Shown here piece by piece: positions 47,384-55,956 of a DNA stretch of 64,000 nucleotides. Below the pieces are notes generated by a model. It saw only the letters and a list, made by a program, of their open reading frames with translations. It made no database searches and was not told the origin of the DNA. Every line of letters begins with the position of its first letter. The stretch's first letter is position 1. A program made the position numbers and the translations under genes. Origin of the DNA: Bradyrhizobium sp. G127 (GTDB taxonomy: Bacteria > Pseudomonadota > Alphaproteobacteria > Rhizobiales > Xanthobacteraceae); assembly GCF_021502575.1 (NCBI RefSeq), contig NZ_JAKFGN010000001.1, positions 744,001-808,000 on the forward strand, read 5' to 3'.

Positions 47384-47596
47384 ATGGCAGTCAGGGACAG
47401 CAACGGCAACGAGCTGAAAGAGGGCGACAGCGTCGTCGTCATCAAGGATCTGAAGGTGAAAGGCTCATCCAGCGGGGTCAAGCGCGGCACCGTGGTGAAG
47501 AACATTCATCTTACCGACAATGAAGACGAGATCGAAGGCCGCACCGACAAGATCAAGGGCCTCGTGCTGCGCACGGAATTCCTGAAGAAGGCCTGA
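47384..47596 (+). CDS. PhnA C-terminal-domain protein (short form)
   Basis: 70 residues from the ATG at 47384 (GAAGGACG upstream). VRDSNGNELKEGDSVVVIKDLKVKGSS and VKNIHLTDNEDEIEGRTDKIKGLVLRTEFLKKA match the C-terminal domain of PhnA/YjdM. The N-terminal zinc ribbon of full-length PhnA is absent. Despite the name, PhnA is not firmly tied to phosphonate use; function unknown. Confidence 0.8.
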   Translation: MAVRDSNGNELKEGDSVVVIKDLKVKGSSSGVKRGTVVKNIHLTDNEDEIEGRTDKIKGLVLRTEFLKKA

Positions 47597-47640
47597 GCCG
47601 CGCGGCGCTGCGCCGCTGGCCGTTTTGAAAGCCAGATTAT

Positions 47641-48315
47641 ATGACCTTCGCAACGAGACCAGCCATTTTCAGCGCCTTCGCAGTCGCGCTGGCCGCCATC
47701 GTGCTGGCCGCCGCGCCTGCGCGAACTGCGCCCGCGCAGCCGCAGGCTCGCTCGGCCGACGAGGTGCTGACCAAGGACGCCGTGCTGCGTGACGCGGACA
47801 ATCCGGTGCTGGGCAATCCGCAGGGCGACATCACCATTGTCGAGTATTTCGATTACCAGTGCCCGTTCTGCAAGAAGATTTCCCCTGTGCTCGATCAGGT
47901 GATCGCGGAGGACAAGAAGGTTCGGCTCGTGCTGAAGGACTGGCCGATCCTCGGCGAGCCGTCGGGATATGCCGCGCGGCTGGTGCTGGCCGCCAAATAT
48001 CAGAACAAGTATGAGCCTGCCCATCGCGCGCTGATCGGCAAGGTTGGACGGCTCACCGAGGCCGTAATCGACGACACGCTGGCGCAGGCCGGCGTCGATG
48101 TTGCGAAAGCCAAGGCCGACCTCGCCACCAACAAGGCGACCATCGATGCGCTGCTCAGGCGCAACACCGATCAGGCGGAAGCGTTCGGCTTTCGCGGTAC
48201 GCCGGCCTTCGTGGTCGGCACCTTCCGCGTCCCCGGGGGCCTCACCGCGGAGCAGTTCAAGCTGGCGATTGCCGATGCGCGCAAGGCGGCGAAGGACGGA
48301 GCGAAGGGGAAGTAA
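47641..48315 (+). CDS. DsbA family thiol:disulfide oxidoreductase-like protein
   Basis: 224 residues with a signal peptide (cut near residues 30-37, PARTAPAQ). The thioredoxin fold has the active-site DYQCPFCKK (CxxC) at about residues 73-80 and the cis-Pro segment RGTPAFVVG. It belongs to the Com1/DsbA-like group and would act in the periplasm, oxidising or isomerising disulfides. No DsbB is adjacent. The ribosome site is weak. Confidence 0.85.
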   Translation: MTFATRPAIFSAFAVALAAIVLAAAPARTAPAQPQARSADEVLTKDAVLRDADNPVLGNPQGDITIVEYFDYQCPFCKKISPVLDQVIAEDKKVRLVLKDWPILGEPSGYAARLVLAAKYQNKYEPAHRALIGKVGRLTEAVIDDTLAQAGVDVAKAKADLATNKATIDALLRRNTDQAEAFGFRGTPAFVVGTFRVPGGLTAEQFKLAIADARKAAKDGAKGK

Positions 48316-48661
48316 ATACCCTGCGGGTACCGCTCCGCCTCGCTCCCTGCTTGACAAAGCTCCGTCTGGATTATATTCCTAATTGACTTGGTCTCTCTCC
48401 GTCTCATGAGCGGCGGGAGACGGGACGCGAAGTGACGACGGTGGAGCGCCGGGAGGCGCAGCGCCAAAGTCATTTGGCGCGCGCGGCCCTCGCAAGGCTG
48501 CGCAGGCGGGCCGATCGCAAGGTCCGCCTCACGGGTGTCTCGCAAGCACCCCGGCGCCTCCCGAGGCTCCATCGCCTTCGCGCAACGGCGCGGAGCGTGG
48601 CCCGTCTCATCCCTCGGACGCGTTGAATCGCGCCGCGAGAACGCGTCGGCGTGGGGAGCGG
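48316..48661. other. GC-rich intergenic region with strong secondary structure
   Basis: 346 bases. It contains the hairpin GCGCCAAA-GTCA-TTTGGCGC (48461-48480) and distant complementary arms CGGGAGGCGC (48450-48459) and GCGCCTCCCG (48554-48563) that could close a domain of about 114 bases. I recall similar sequence recurring in Nitrobacteraceae genomes. The open frame 48432-48626 is probably not a real gene. Confidence 0.45.
48450..48563. ncRNA. Candidate structured RNA or repeat element
   Basis: Perfect 10-bp closing stem (48450-48459 with 48554-48563) enclosing a perfect 8-bp hairpin with tetraloop GTCA (48461-48480). The orientation cannot be told, no promoter was found, and it might equally be a DNA-level repeat. 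Confidence 0.3.
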
Positions 48662-48931
48662 TTACTGCGGTTTGTCAGCGGGCTTGTCGAAGCACTCGGC
48701 GATATAGTGCGCCATGTCGCGCTTCTGAATCTTTGCGATCTTTGCCGCGTTATTGCATTCGATCAGCTTGACCTGTTCGGAGCGGCGCTTCTCGGCGGCC
48801 TCGCGAAATTCCGGCGCTACGGCGTTGGGATCGACGATCTTGTCGGCGTGCGCGGTTGCGCCGGCGAGCATGACGACCGGCAATCCGAGCAGAACCCGGC
48901 GAAGCGTCGAATGGGCATATTCCCTACGCAT
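48662..48931 (-). CDS. Small secreted protein of unknown function
   Basis: 89 residues from the ATG at 48931; an earlier in-frame ATG at 48967 would spoil the signal peptide. LRRVLLGLPVVMLAGATAHA is a signal ending AHA-DK. The mature protein is charged, with IECNNAAKIAKIQKRDMAHYIAECFDKP and two cysteines, suggesting one disulfide. Not recognised. Confidence 0.5.
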   Translation of the reverse strand: MRREYAHSTLRRVLLGLPVVMLAGATAHADKIVDPNAVAPEFREAAEKRRSEQVKLIECNNAAKIAKIQKRDMAHYIAECFDKPADKPQ

Positions 48932-49126
48932 CCACGCACTATAGTGCAGGTGGACTGCCAAAGCCATCGCGCAACGCCGCTTCGGGCGTCAAGGTACCGG
49001 AGCGAAGGCAATCGCCTGCACGCGCGGCTCCGGACACGTCCCATTGGACCCTCGAGAGCCGTGAAAAATGTTGCCGTGTCTTCGGTGTCACGGTGACTGC
49101 CAATCGCGCTTCCGCCGCTCCGAGAT

Positions 49127-49140
49127 TTGACTCACATCAA
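49127..49140. promoter_or_regulatory. FNR/FixK-type box upstream of ompW
   Basis: TTGACTCACATCAA fits TTGA-N6-TCAA exactly. The box ends 77 bases before the ompW start at 49218, so it could act from about -41 of a promoter. OmpW genes are known FNR targets in other proteobacteria. Confidence 0.6.
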
Positions 49141-49217
49141 ACCAATCGGACTTCGCGTTGTTGCCTATGGACATCGTCAGCGGATCGGTTCGCTGGCGAT
49201 CGTTTATGGGGTCCAAC

Positions 49218-49928
49218 ATGAAAAAATTTCTTGCCGTGTCATCGCTGGCATTGGCGACTGCACTTGCCGGGGCTGCGCTGCCGGCACAGGCTGCCGATCT
49301 TCCTGCCGCGCCTGTCTACAAAGCACCGGTCTACGAGCCGTGGAATCCTTGGATGATCCGCCTGCGTGCGCTGGGCGTGATCACCGACAATTCGGGACAT
49401 GTGGATCAGGTGCTCGGATCGGGATTGAGCACATCCGATACGGTGGTGCCCGAACTCGATATCTCCTACTTCTTTACAAGGAACATCGCGGCCGAACTGA
49501 TCCTCGGCGTCACCAAGCATCATGTCACGGGAACGGGCGTTCCGGCCACCAACGGTCTCGACGTTGGCAAGGCCTGGCTGCTGCCGCCGACCCTGACCTT
49601 GCAGTATCATTTCACTGATTTTGGCGCCTTCAAGCCGTATATCGGCGGCGGCGTGAACTACACGTTCTTCTTCAGCCAGTCGGCGGGCAACGTCGCGAAC
49701 GGCGCGGGCGTGGCGGTGACCAACAGCCATCTCAAGGACAGCTTCGCGCCCGTCGCGCAGTTCGGTTTCGACTACATGATCGACAAGCACTGGGGATGGA
49801 ACGTCGACGTCAAGAAGATCTGGCTGCGTCCGAACTGGGACGGCACTCTCAACGGCGTGACGCCGGTTTCCGGCAAGGTCAATCTCGATCCTTGGCTGGT
49901 TGGCACCGGCATCACCTACAAGTTTTGA
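49218..49928 (+). CDS. ompW: OmpW family outer membrane beta-barrel protein
   Basis: 236 residues from the ATG at 49218; the signal peptide KKFLAVSSLALATALAGAALPAQA rules out the upstream starts at 49158. OmpW features: WMIRLRALGVI, ELDISYFFTRNIAAELILGVTKH, LTLQYHFTDFGAFKPYIGGGVNYTFFF and the final WLVGTGITYKF with a terminal Phe for outer-membrane insertion. It forms a small eight-stranded channel for hydrophobic molecules. A perfect FNR/FixK box upstream suggests induction at low oxygen. A terminator follows. Confidence 0.9.
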   Translation: MKKFLAVSSLALATALAGAALPAQAADLPAAPVYKAPVYEPWNPWMIRLRALGVITDNSGHVDQVLGSGLSTSDTVVPELDISYFFTRNIAAELILGVTKHHVTGTGVPATNGLDVGKAWLLPPTLTLQYHFTDFGAFKPYIGGGVNYTFFFSQSAGNVANGAGVAVTNSHLKDSFAPVAQFGFDYMIDKHWGWNVDVKKIWLRPNWDGTLNGVTPVSGKVNLDPWLVGTGITYKF

Positions 49929-49962
49929 CGTTCACAGAATAAAACCGCCGAACTCGCACAAT

Positions 49963-49994
49963 AAAAAGGCCGCGCCCGAGGCGCGGCCTTTTTT
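49963..49994. terminator. Bidirectional Rho-independent terminator (ompW / trcR)
   Basis: AAAAAGGCCGCGC-CCGAG-GCGCGGCCTTTTTT: 13-bp stem, T run on the plus strand and A run on the other. It separates the convergent ompW and trcR genes and can serve both. Confidence 0.9.
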
Positions 49995-50024
49995 GTGAAG
50001 CGTCCGCCGGAATCGGCGGAGATG

Positions 50025-50729
50025 CTAGTCGTCGTCCTGGGCCTTCTTGCCGCCGATGGTTTTCAGCTTGGCGAAGACGGCATCGACATCCATGTCGTCG
50101 CGCTGTTTCTCGGTGGTGGTGGCGATCTCGTGCTCGGCGTCCTTGCGGGTGGTCTCCGAGGCCGGCAGCAGCGTGGCGCCGCCATATTGCTGGGTTGCGG
50201 GCTTTTCCTTCGCCGCGCGCTGCACTTCGAAGTCGAGTTCGATCTGCGAGCACAGGCCGAGGGTCACGGGGTCCATCGGCGTCAGGGTCTGGGCGTTCCA
50301 GTGGGTGCGGTCGCGGACGCTGGCGATCGTCGTCTTGGTGGTGCCGACGAGGCGCATGATCTGGCTGTCTTTAAGTTCGGGATGATTGCGCACCAGCCAC
50401 AGGATCGCGCTCGGCCGTTCATGGCGGCGCGACACCGGTGTGTAGCGCGGACCCTTCTTCTTCTTGGCTTCCGGCAGGATCACCTTGGATTCGCCGAGTT
50501 TCAGGCGATAATCCGGATCGGCTTCGCCCCTCTCGATTTCCTCGCGGGTGAGCTGGCCGGTGGAGATCGGGTCCATGCCCTTGATGCCCTGCGCGGCGTC
50601 GCCGTCGGCAATGGCGCGGATTTCAAGGGGGTGCATCTTGGTGAACTCGGCCACCTGGTCGAACGTCAGGGCGGTGTTATCAACCAGCCACACGGCCGTC
50701 GCCTTCGGCATCAGCGGTGCATTGCTCAT
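50025..50729 (-). CDS. trcR: Cell cycle transcriptional regulator TrcR (DUF1013)
   Basis: 234 residues: MPKATAVWLVDNTALTFDQVAEFTKMHPLEIRAIADGD, then RRHERPSAILWLVRNHPELKDSQIMRLVGTTKTTIASVRDRTHW. The latter reads as a helix-turn-helix. This is the DUF1013 family; I recall its Caulobacter member being named TrcR and linked to ctrA control. The protein is cytosolic and the C-terminus is charged. GGAGATTTGCC lies just before the ATG. Confidence 0.85.
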   Translation of the reverse strand: MSNAPLMPKATAVWLVDNTALTFDQVAEFTKMHPLEIRAIADGDAAQGIKGMDPISTGQLTREEIERGEADPDYRLKLGESKVILPEAKKKKGPRYTPVSRRHERPSAILWLVRNHPELKDSQIMRLVGTTKTTIASVRDRTHWNAQTLTPMDPVTLGLCSQIELDFEVQRAAKEKPATQQYGGATLLPASETTRKDAEHEIATTTEKQRDDMDVDAVFAKLKTIGGKKAQDDD

Positions 50730-50925
50730 GGCAAATCTCCTTTACGCTTCGCCCGCCAGATTTTTTGGGGGGTAAAGCCGTCTGGTCATCGGTGATGACG
50801 GGAATTCGTCCCTATATAGTCCGTCGGGGGCGGGCGGTGCAATGGTTTGGATCGCCCTTGACAGAATGGGGAAGGCGGCCCCAAGTCCCTTTTTATTGGC
50901 TCCAAATGCTTGATTCCGGCTTAAA

Positions 50926-51897
50926 ATGACCCCTGAAGCTCAAAAACCGCTGCTTTCAGTCGTGCTTTGTTCCCCTCGGGGCTTCTGCGCCGGAGTGGTG
51001 CGGGCCATCGACACGGTGGAGCGTGCGCTGAAACTCTATGGCGCGCCGGTCTATGTCCGTCACGAAATCGTGCATAACCGCTATGTGGTGGAAAGCCTGC
51101 GTGAAAAGGGCGCGATTTTCGTCGCGGAACTCGATGAAATTCCGCAGACCGACGCGCCGGTGGTGTTTTCCGCCCACGGCGTGCCGAAGGCGATCCCGAA
51201 CGAAGCCGATAAGCGTAATTTCTTCACTTTGGACGCGACCTGTCCGCTGGTGACCAAGGTTCACCGCGAGGCGGCGATCCATTTCAAGCGCGGCCGGGAG
51301 ATCATCCTGATCGGTCATGCCGGCCACCCGGAAGTGGTGGGCACCCTCGGCCAGTTGCCGAAGGGCGCTGTGGTGCTGATCGAGACCATGGACGCGGCAC
51401 GCTCGTTCCAGCCGAAGGACGCCTCCAAGCTCGCCTTCGTGACGCAGACCACGCTGTCGATCGACGACACCAAGGAAATCGTCGCGGTGCTCAAGGAGCG
51501 CTTCCCGGACATCGACGGCCCGCACAAGGAAGACATCTGCTACGCCACCACCAACCGCCAGCTCGCGGTGAAGAAGGTCGCGCCTCAGGTCGAAGCCATG
51601 ATCGTCGTCGGCTCGCCGAACTCGTCGAACTCGCAGCGCCTGCGCGAAGTCGCCGAGCGCGAAGGCTGCAAGGTGTCCGTGCTGGTGCAGCGCGCCTCCG
51701 AGCTCGACTGGTCGAAGTTCGAGGGCATCAAGACGCTGGGCATCACGGCGGGCGCATCCGCGCCGGAAGTCATCGTCGAGGAAATCATGGATGCCTTCGC
51801 CGCTCACTACAAGCTGAGCGTCGAGACGGTGTCTGCTGCGCAGGAAAACGAATTCTTCCCGCTGCCTCGGCCGCTGCGGAACGACGCGGCGGAGTAG
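50926..51897 (+). CDS. ispH: 4-hydroxy-3-methylbut-2-enyl diphosphate reductase IspH
   Basis: 323 residues. IspH makes IPP and DMAPP in the last step of the MEP isoprenoid pathway using a [4Fe-4S] cluster. The three cluster cysteines are visible in [24 protein letters not shown] and [16 protein letters not shown]-type EIVHNRYVV, the GHPEV segment and [13 protein letters not shown] are also conserved. Two genes later follow, thrB and rnhA, closely spaced (8-base gap, then overlap). Confidence 0.95.
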   Translation: MTPEAQKPLLSVVLCSPRGFCAGVVRAIDTVERALKLYGAPVYVRHEIVHNRYVVESLREKGAIFVAELDEIPQTDAPVVFSAHGVPKAIPNEADKRNFFTLDATCPLVTKVHREAAIHFKRGREIILIGHAGHPEVVGTLGQLPKGAVVLIETMDAARSFQPKDASKLAFVTQTTLSIDDTKEIVAVLKERFPDIDGPHKEDICYATTNRQLAVKKVAPQVEAMIVVGSPNSSNSQRLREVAEREGCKVSVLVQRASELDWSKFEGIKTLGITAGASAPEVIVEEIMDAFAAHYKLSVETVSAAQENEFFPLPRPLRNDAAE

Positions 51898-51905
51898 TTT
51901 TCGAT

Positions 51906-52886
51906 ATGGCGGTTTATACCGACGTCACCGCCGAAGAACTCGCGGACTTTCTCTCCAGTTACGGTATCGGCGACCTGCTGTCCTACAAGGGCATCGCGGA
52001 AGGCGTGGAGAATTCCAACTACCTGCTGCATACGAGCCAGGGTTATTTCTTCCTGACGCTGTACGAGAAGCGCGTCGCGGTGAAGGATCTGCCGTTCTTC
52101 CTCGGGCTGATGGCGCATCTGGCCCGGCATGGCATCACCTGTCCGCAGCCGGTGGTGAACAAAAGCGGGGAGGCGCTGGGACAGCTTGCCGGACGGCCCG
52201 CCGCGATCATCGATTTTCTCGAAGGGGTGTGGCCGCGCCGGCCGAACGCCGCGCATTGCGCCGCAGTCGGCGAAGCGCTGGCGAAGATGCATCTGGCCGG
52301 CTCCGATTTTTCCATGTCGCGGCCCAATGCGCTGTCGGTGAGCGGCTGGCGACGGCTGTCCGATCAGGCGGCGGAGCGCGCGGACAGCGTGCAGCACGGA
52401 TTGCGCGATCTCCTGAGCGCCGAACTCAGCCATCTTGAACAGCATTGGCCGCACGATCTGCCGGAAGGCGTGATCCACGCCGACCTGTTTCCGGACAATG
52501 CGCTGTTTCTCGGCGAAAAGCTGTCTGGCCTGATCGATTTCTATTTCGCCTGCAACGACATGTTCGCCTACGACGTCGCGATCTGCCTCAACGCCTGGTG
52601 CTTCGAGATCGATCACTCGTTCAATGTCACCAAGGCGCGGGCGTTTCTCAGCGCCTACACACGTGTGCGCAAGCTCTCCGCCGCCGAACAGCAGGCGTTT
52701 CCAATGCTGGCGCGAGGCGCGTCGATCCGCTTCCTGCTGACGCGGCTGGTGGACTGGCTCAACGTGCCGCCGGGCGCGCTGGTGAAGCCGAAGGATCCGC
52801 TCGAATATGTCCGCAAGCTGCGCTTCCATCAGGGCGTAAAGAGCATGCGCGATTACGGCATTGAAGATTCGGGATTTGCCGCGTGA
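51906..52886 (+). CDS. thrB: Homoserine kinase ThrB (APH-fold type)
   Basis: 326 residues of the aminoglycoside-phosphotransferase-like homoserine kinase group used by alphaproteobacteria, not the GHMP type. [10 protein letters not shown] near residue 40, [13 protein letters not shown] as the catalytic Brenner motif and [21 protein letters not shown] as the metal-binding segment. It phosphorylates homoserine for threonine synthesis. It lies 8 bases after ispH, and its stop overlaps the rnhA GTG. Confidence 0.92.
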   Translation: MAVYTDVTAEELADFLSSYGIGDLLSYKGIAEGVENSNYLLHTSQGYFFLTLYEKRVAVKDLPFFLGLMAHLARHGITCPQPVVNKSGEALGQLAGRPAAIIDFLEGVWPRRPNAAHCAAVGEALAKMHLAGSDFSMSRPNALSVSGWRRLSDQAAERADSVQHGLRDLLSAELSHLEQHWPHDLPEGVIHADLFPDNALFLGEKLSGLIDFYFACNDMFAYDVAICLNAWCFEIDHSFNVTKARAFLSAYTRVRKLSAAEQQAFPMLARGASIRFLLTRLVDWLNVPPGALVKPKDPLEYVRKLRFHQGVKSMRDYGIEDSGFAA

Positions 52887-53347
52887 GCGACCCCAAACCT
52901 TCTCTTGAAGACTTGCCGCATGTGACGATCTTCACCGATGGCGCATGCTCCGGAAATCCGGGGCCAGGCGGCTGGGGTGCGATCCTGCGCTTCGGCGACG
53001 TCGAGAAAGAATTGAAGGGCGGCGAGAATCCATCGACCAACAACCGCATGGAATTGATGGCGGCGATCTCGGCGCTGGAAGCCTTGAAGAAGCCGGCCTC
53101 GGTCGATCTCACCACCGACAGCCAGTATGTCCGTCAGGGCATCACGAGCTGGATTCACAACTGGAAGAAGAACGGCTGGCGCACCGCCGACAGGAAGCCG
53201 GTGAAGAATGCCGACCTGTGGCAGCGGCTCGATGCGGCGCTGAAGACCCACAAGATCCGTTGGCACTGGATCAAGGGCCATACCGGCCACGCCGAAAACG
53301 AGCGCGCCGATCAGCTCGCGCGGGATGGACTGGCGGAGAACAGGTAG
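52883..53347 (+). CDS. rnhA: Ribonuclease HI
   Basis: 154 residues from a GTG overlapping the thrB stop (GTGA). The catalytic acids are all present: [17 protein letters not shown] (Asp), [13 protein letters not shown] (Glu), TDSQYV (Asp) and [12 protein letters not shown] (Asp). HWIKGHTGH carries the conserved His. It removes RNA from RNA-DNA hybrids, needing Mg2+. Confidence 0.95.
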   Translation: MSDPKPSLEDLPHVTIFTDGACSGNPGPGGWGAILRFGDVEKELKGGENPSTNNRMELMAAISALEALKKPASVDLTTDSQYVRQGITSWIHNWKKNGWRTADRKPVKNADLWQRLDAALKTHKIRWHWIKGHTGHAENERADQLARDGLAENR

Positions 53348-53362
53348 AGATCAATCACGGGA

Positions 53363-53481
53363 GTCGTCCCGGCGCATGCCGGGACCCATCATCTCTGTCG
53401 ATTCCTATTGTAAAGAGACGTGCAACCATCCTGCTTGATTGAAAGCCGGTGGTTCTGGGTCCCGGCATGCGCCGGGACGAC
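53363..53481. repeat. Palindromic repeat with 26-bp perfect inverted arms
   Basis: Arms 53363-53388 and 53456-53481 are exact reverse complements (26 bases each), separated by 67 bases. Each arm contains its own hairpin TCCCGGC-GCAT-GCCGGGA. It lies between the convergent rnhA and peroxiredoxin genes. Confidence 0.8.
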
Positions 53482-53520
53482 ATCTTTTCCAAATGGTTTG
53501 CTGTCCGACGCAGAAGCGTA

Positions 53521-54006
53521 TCAAAGCTGCGACAGCAGCGTGTCGCCGCCGGAGACCTCGACCTTGCTCGGCACCGCCTCGAGGTTGAGAATCTTCACCG
53601 TGCCGTCATCCACCAGCATCGAATAGCGCTTCGAGCGGATGCCGAGACCATTGCCGGACGCGTCCATCTCGAGGCCGACCGCCTTGGTGAATTCCGCGTT
53701 GCCGTCGGCGAGGAAAATCGCCTCGTCGCGCTGGTCGGTGTCGCGCTTCCAGGCGTTCATCACGAAGGCATCGTTCACCGACACCACGGCGATGGTGCTG
53801 ATGCCCTTGTCCTTCAGCGCATAGGCATTCAGGAAAATGCTCGGCATGTGCATCTTGTGGCAGGTGCCGGTATAGGCGCCGGGCACGGCGAACAGCGCGA
53901 CCTTCTTGCCCTTGAAAATATCGTCGGTGGTTTTGACCTGGACGCCGTCCGCGGTCATGACGCGAAACTGGGCCGCGGGCAGCTTGTCGCCAACTTTTAT
54001 GGTCAT
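53521..54006 (-). CDS. Peroxiredoxin (Prx5/type II)
   Basis: 161 residues from the ATG at 54006, chosen over 54090 because MTIKVGDKLPAAQFR is the family start. PGAYTGTCHKMHMP contains the peroxidatic Cys preceded by Thr; the rest (FLADGNAEFTKAVGLEMD, GIRSKRYSMLVDDGTV) is typical of the Prx5 group, which reduces peroxides with glutathione, glutaredoxin or thioredoxin. No second fixed resolving Cys is visible. Cytosolic. Confidence 0.9.
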   Translation of the reverse strand: MTIKVGDKLPAAQFRVMTADGVQVKTTDDIFKGKKVALFAVPGAYTGTCHKMHMPSIFLNAYALKDKGISTIAVVSVNDAFVMNAWKRDTDQRDEAIFLADGNAEFTKAVGLEMDASGNGLGIRSKRYSMLVDDGTVKILNLEAVPSKVEVSGGDTLLSQL

Positions 54007-54043
54007 CGTTATTCTCCGTGAGGTCAATCCGCATGTCTTAGCG

Positions 54044-54080
54044 CGTCTTTCGCAAAAAGGGGAACGGGTTTTGCGAAGGC
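54044..54080. repeat. Small inverted repeat upstream of the peroxiredoxin gene
   Basis: TTCGCAAAA (54049-54057) and TTTTGCGAA (54069-54077) are perfect inverted copies 11 bases apart. It resembles the common rhizobial GAAAA-N-TTTTC repeat and could also be an operator, since it lies 43-71 bases before the start codon. Confidence 0.4.
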
Positions 54081-54145
54081 CGCGAGACAATGGCCGGTCT
54101 AAAAGAGGATCGGCGTGTTGCGGTGCGATCCGGCTGTTTTGCGGG

Positions 54146-54994
54146 TCACGGCAGTTTGGTGGTGACCTCGTATGCGCCGCCCGATCCCGCGACCGTCAGT
54201 TTCAGCACGGCGCCATCGGCGGTTGCGCCGGGCGGCAGCCCGTCGAGATCGAAGGCGAAGCGATGAACGCCGCCGGCCTCGCGCTTGATCAGCTTGGGAA
54301 CCGGCAATGCCCATTCCGGCGTCGGTCCTTCGGCAAACAGTTCGACTTCCCTGCCGGGTGAGTCCTTATCGTCCTGCGCCACCACATCGACCAGCACGCG
54401 CCTGTCCTCGCGCCGGACCTCGCGAATGGCGACCGGCGAGGCGTCGCCGATCTTTGCAGGCTTCGGCACGGTATCGAGGGCCGCGGCGATGGCGTTATCT
54501 TCGGTGCTGGCCACGCTGCGGAAAGCCAGTTCTGCGTCGGCCTCGACCGGGATGCAGAGTTTCTCACACACCGCATAGTTGATCGACGCGTGCAGCGTCA
54601 CAGGCTTGTCAGGACTCTTTGTGATGATCCGCAGCGGCAGCAGCACCTGCTTCTGGTAACCGAATGACGTGCCGCCGGCGCCGTCGGCAAATTTCGCCGG
54701 TACGGGCCAGAGAATGGTGACGGACTCCACGTTCTGCGATTTGGAAAAATCGATCCGCGGCGGAACGCCGGAATCGCCCGGCGTGCGCCAGTAGGTTTTC
54801 CAGCCCGGCTGCAACTGGAAGCCGATGCCGCCGAGCAGCACGTTACCGCTGCGCGAACCCGCGATCAGCCGGACCGACGAATAGGTATCCTTGATCCAAG
54901 GCGACGCGTCCTGTGCGCGCGCATGGAGGGTAAGCAGGCAGGTGACGGCAGCAAGGGCCACGCAGGAGATGCGGCTGGGAACAATCACGATCAT
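54146..54994 (-). CDS. Periplasmic DsbD N-terminal-like domain protein
   Basis: 282 residues with a signal peptide ending near LHARAQ. The segment FQLQPGWKTYWRTPGDSGVPPRIDFSKSQNVESVTILWPVPAKF and INYAVCEKLCIPVEAD match the immunoglobulin-like DsbD N-terminal (DsbC/DsbD-alpha) domain, with the two cysteines C-x3-C. In full DsbD this domain passes electrons to periplasmic partners. Here the membrane and thioredoxin parts are absent, so it probably works with a separate CcdA-like partner. Confidence 0.7.
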   Translation of the reverse strand: MIVIVPSRISCVALAAVTCLLTLHARAQDASPWIKDTYSSVRLIAGSRSGNVLLGGIGFQLQPGWKTYWRTPGDSGVPPRIDFSKSQNVESVTILWPVPAKFADGAGGTSFGYQKQVLLPLRIITKSPDKPVTLHASINYAVCEKLCIPVEADAELAFRSVASTEDNAIAAALDTVPKPAKIGDASPVAIREVRREDRRVLVDVVAQDDKDSPGREVELFAEGPTPEWALPVPKLIKREAGGVHRFAFDLDGLPPGATADGAVLKLTVAGSGGAYEVTTKLP

Positions 54995-55175
54995 CAGACG
55001 TCCTTACAGGGCGGAAACCCCGTCAGCCATTGAATTGCCTGTGATCCGGTCTTTTTCGCGGCCAATCAAGCTGGACTGGAAGGCTTCTTGCATAAAGGTA
55101 TGCGGATTGGGCGGGTTGATTGACAGACGATGCGCCCAATATCAGGATGGATAATGGGACGAGAGTCGTTTGCGA

Positions 55176-55826
55176 ATGAAGGGCACGCGCAAAAAAGCCG
55201 AGAAATCCGCTGGGGGCCTGGGAATGGCCGAAGGTGAGATGTCCGGCGCCGGCTATCTCGACGGCCAGTTGCTGATCGCCATGCCGGTCATGGACGATGA
55301 GCGCTTCGCCCGATCGGTGATCTATCTCTGCGCGCATTCGTCCGAAGGCGCGATGGGCATCATCGTCAACCGCCCAGCCGGCAGCATCGACTTTCCGCAG
55401 TTGCTGGTTCAGCTCGACATCATCAACAAGGCCGAGCAGATCAAGCTGCCCGGCAGCGCCGAAGACATGAAGGTGATGAAGGGCGGGCCGGTCGATACCG
55501 GCCGCGGCTTCGTGCTGCATTCGAGCGATTTCTTCATCAAGGATGCGACGCTGCCGATCGACGACGGCATCTGCCTCACCGCGACGCTCGATATTCTCAA
55601 AGCCATCGCCGCGGGCGCCGGACCCAAACATGCGATTCTGGCGCTGGGCTATGCCGGCTGGGCGCCGGGGCAACTGGAAAACGAAATCCAGCACAATGGC
55701 TGGCTACATTGCCCCGCCGATCCCGATCTGATTTTCGGCGACGATGTCGATGAGAAATATCAACGCGCGCTGGACAAGATCGGCATCGATCTCGCGATGC
55801 TGTCGAACGAAGCCGGCCACGCGTAG
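55176..55826 (+). CDS. YqgE/AlgH family protein (UPF0301)
   Basis: 216 residues from the ATG at 55176; a TTG two codons earlier is less likely. [38 protein letters not shown] and [17 protein letters not shown], then [24 protein letters not shown], are clear UPF0301 signatures. The function is still unclear; the family has been linked to alginate regulation in Pseudomonas. Cytosolic. Confidence 0.9.
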   Translation: MKGTRKKAEKSAGGLGMAEGEMSGAGYLDGQLLIAMPVMDDERFARSVIYLCAHSSEGAMGIIVNRPAGSIDFPQLLVQLDIINKAEQIKLPGSAEDMKVMKGGPVDTGRGFVLHSSDFFIKDATLPIDDGICLTATLDILKAIAAGAGPKHAILALGYAGWAPGQLENEIQHNGWLHCPADPDLIFGDDVDEKYQRALDKIGIDLAMLSNEAGHA

Positions 55827-55838
55827 CTCCGGTTGCTT

Positions 55839-55928
55839 CGTCATTGCGCGGAGCACTTGCGACGAAGCAATCCAGCTTTCACGTGATAGCTGATCGATAT
55901 GGATTGCTTCGCTGCGCTCGCAATGACG
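55839..55928. repeat. Palindromic repeat of the CGTCATTGCG family
   Basis: It begins CGTCATTGCG (55839-55848) and ends CGCAATGACG (55919-55928). Inner parts GAAGCAATCCA and TGGATTGCTTC are also inverted. The same family occurs at 63600-63685. Confidence 0.75.
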
Positions 55929-55956
55929 GTTCGCGCGGTCGGACGCAAATGACGCT

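Noticed and set aside
48432-48626. 64-codon Arg-rich frame
   Set aside because: The composition is what a GC-rich structured element gives by chance; the RNA/repeat reading explains it better.
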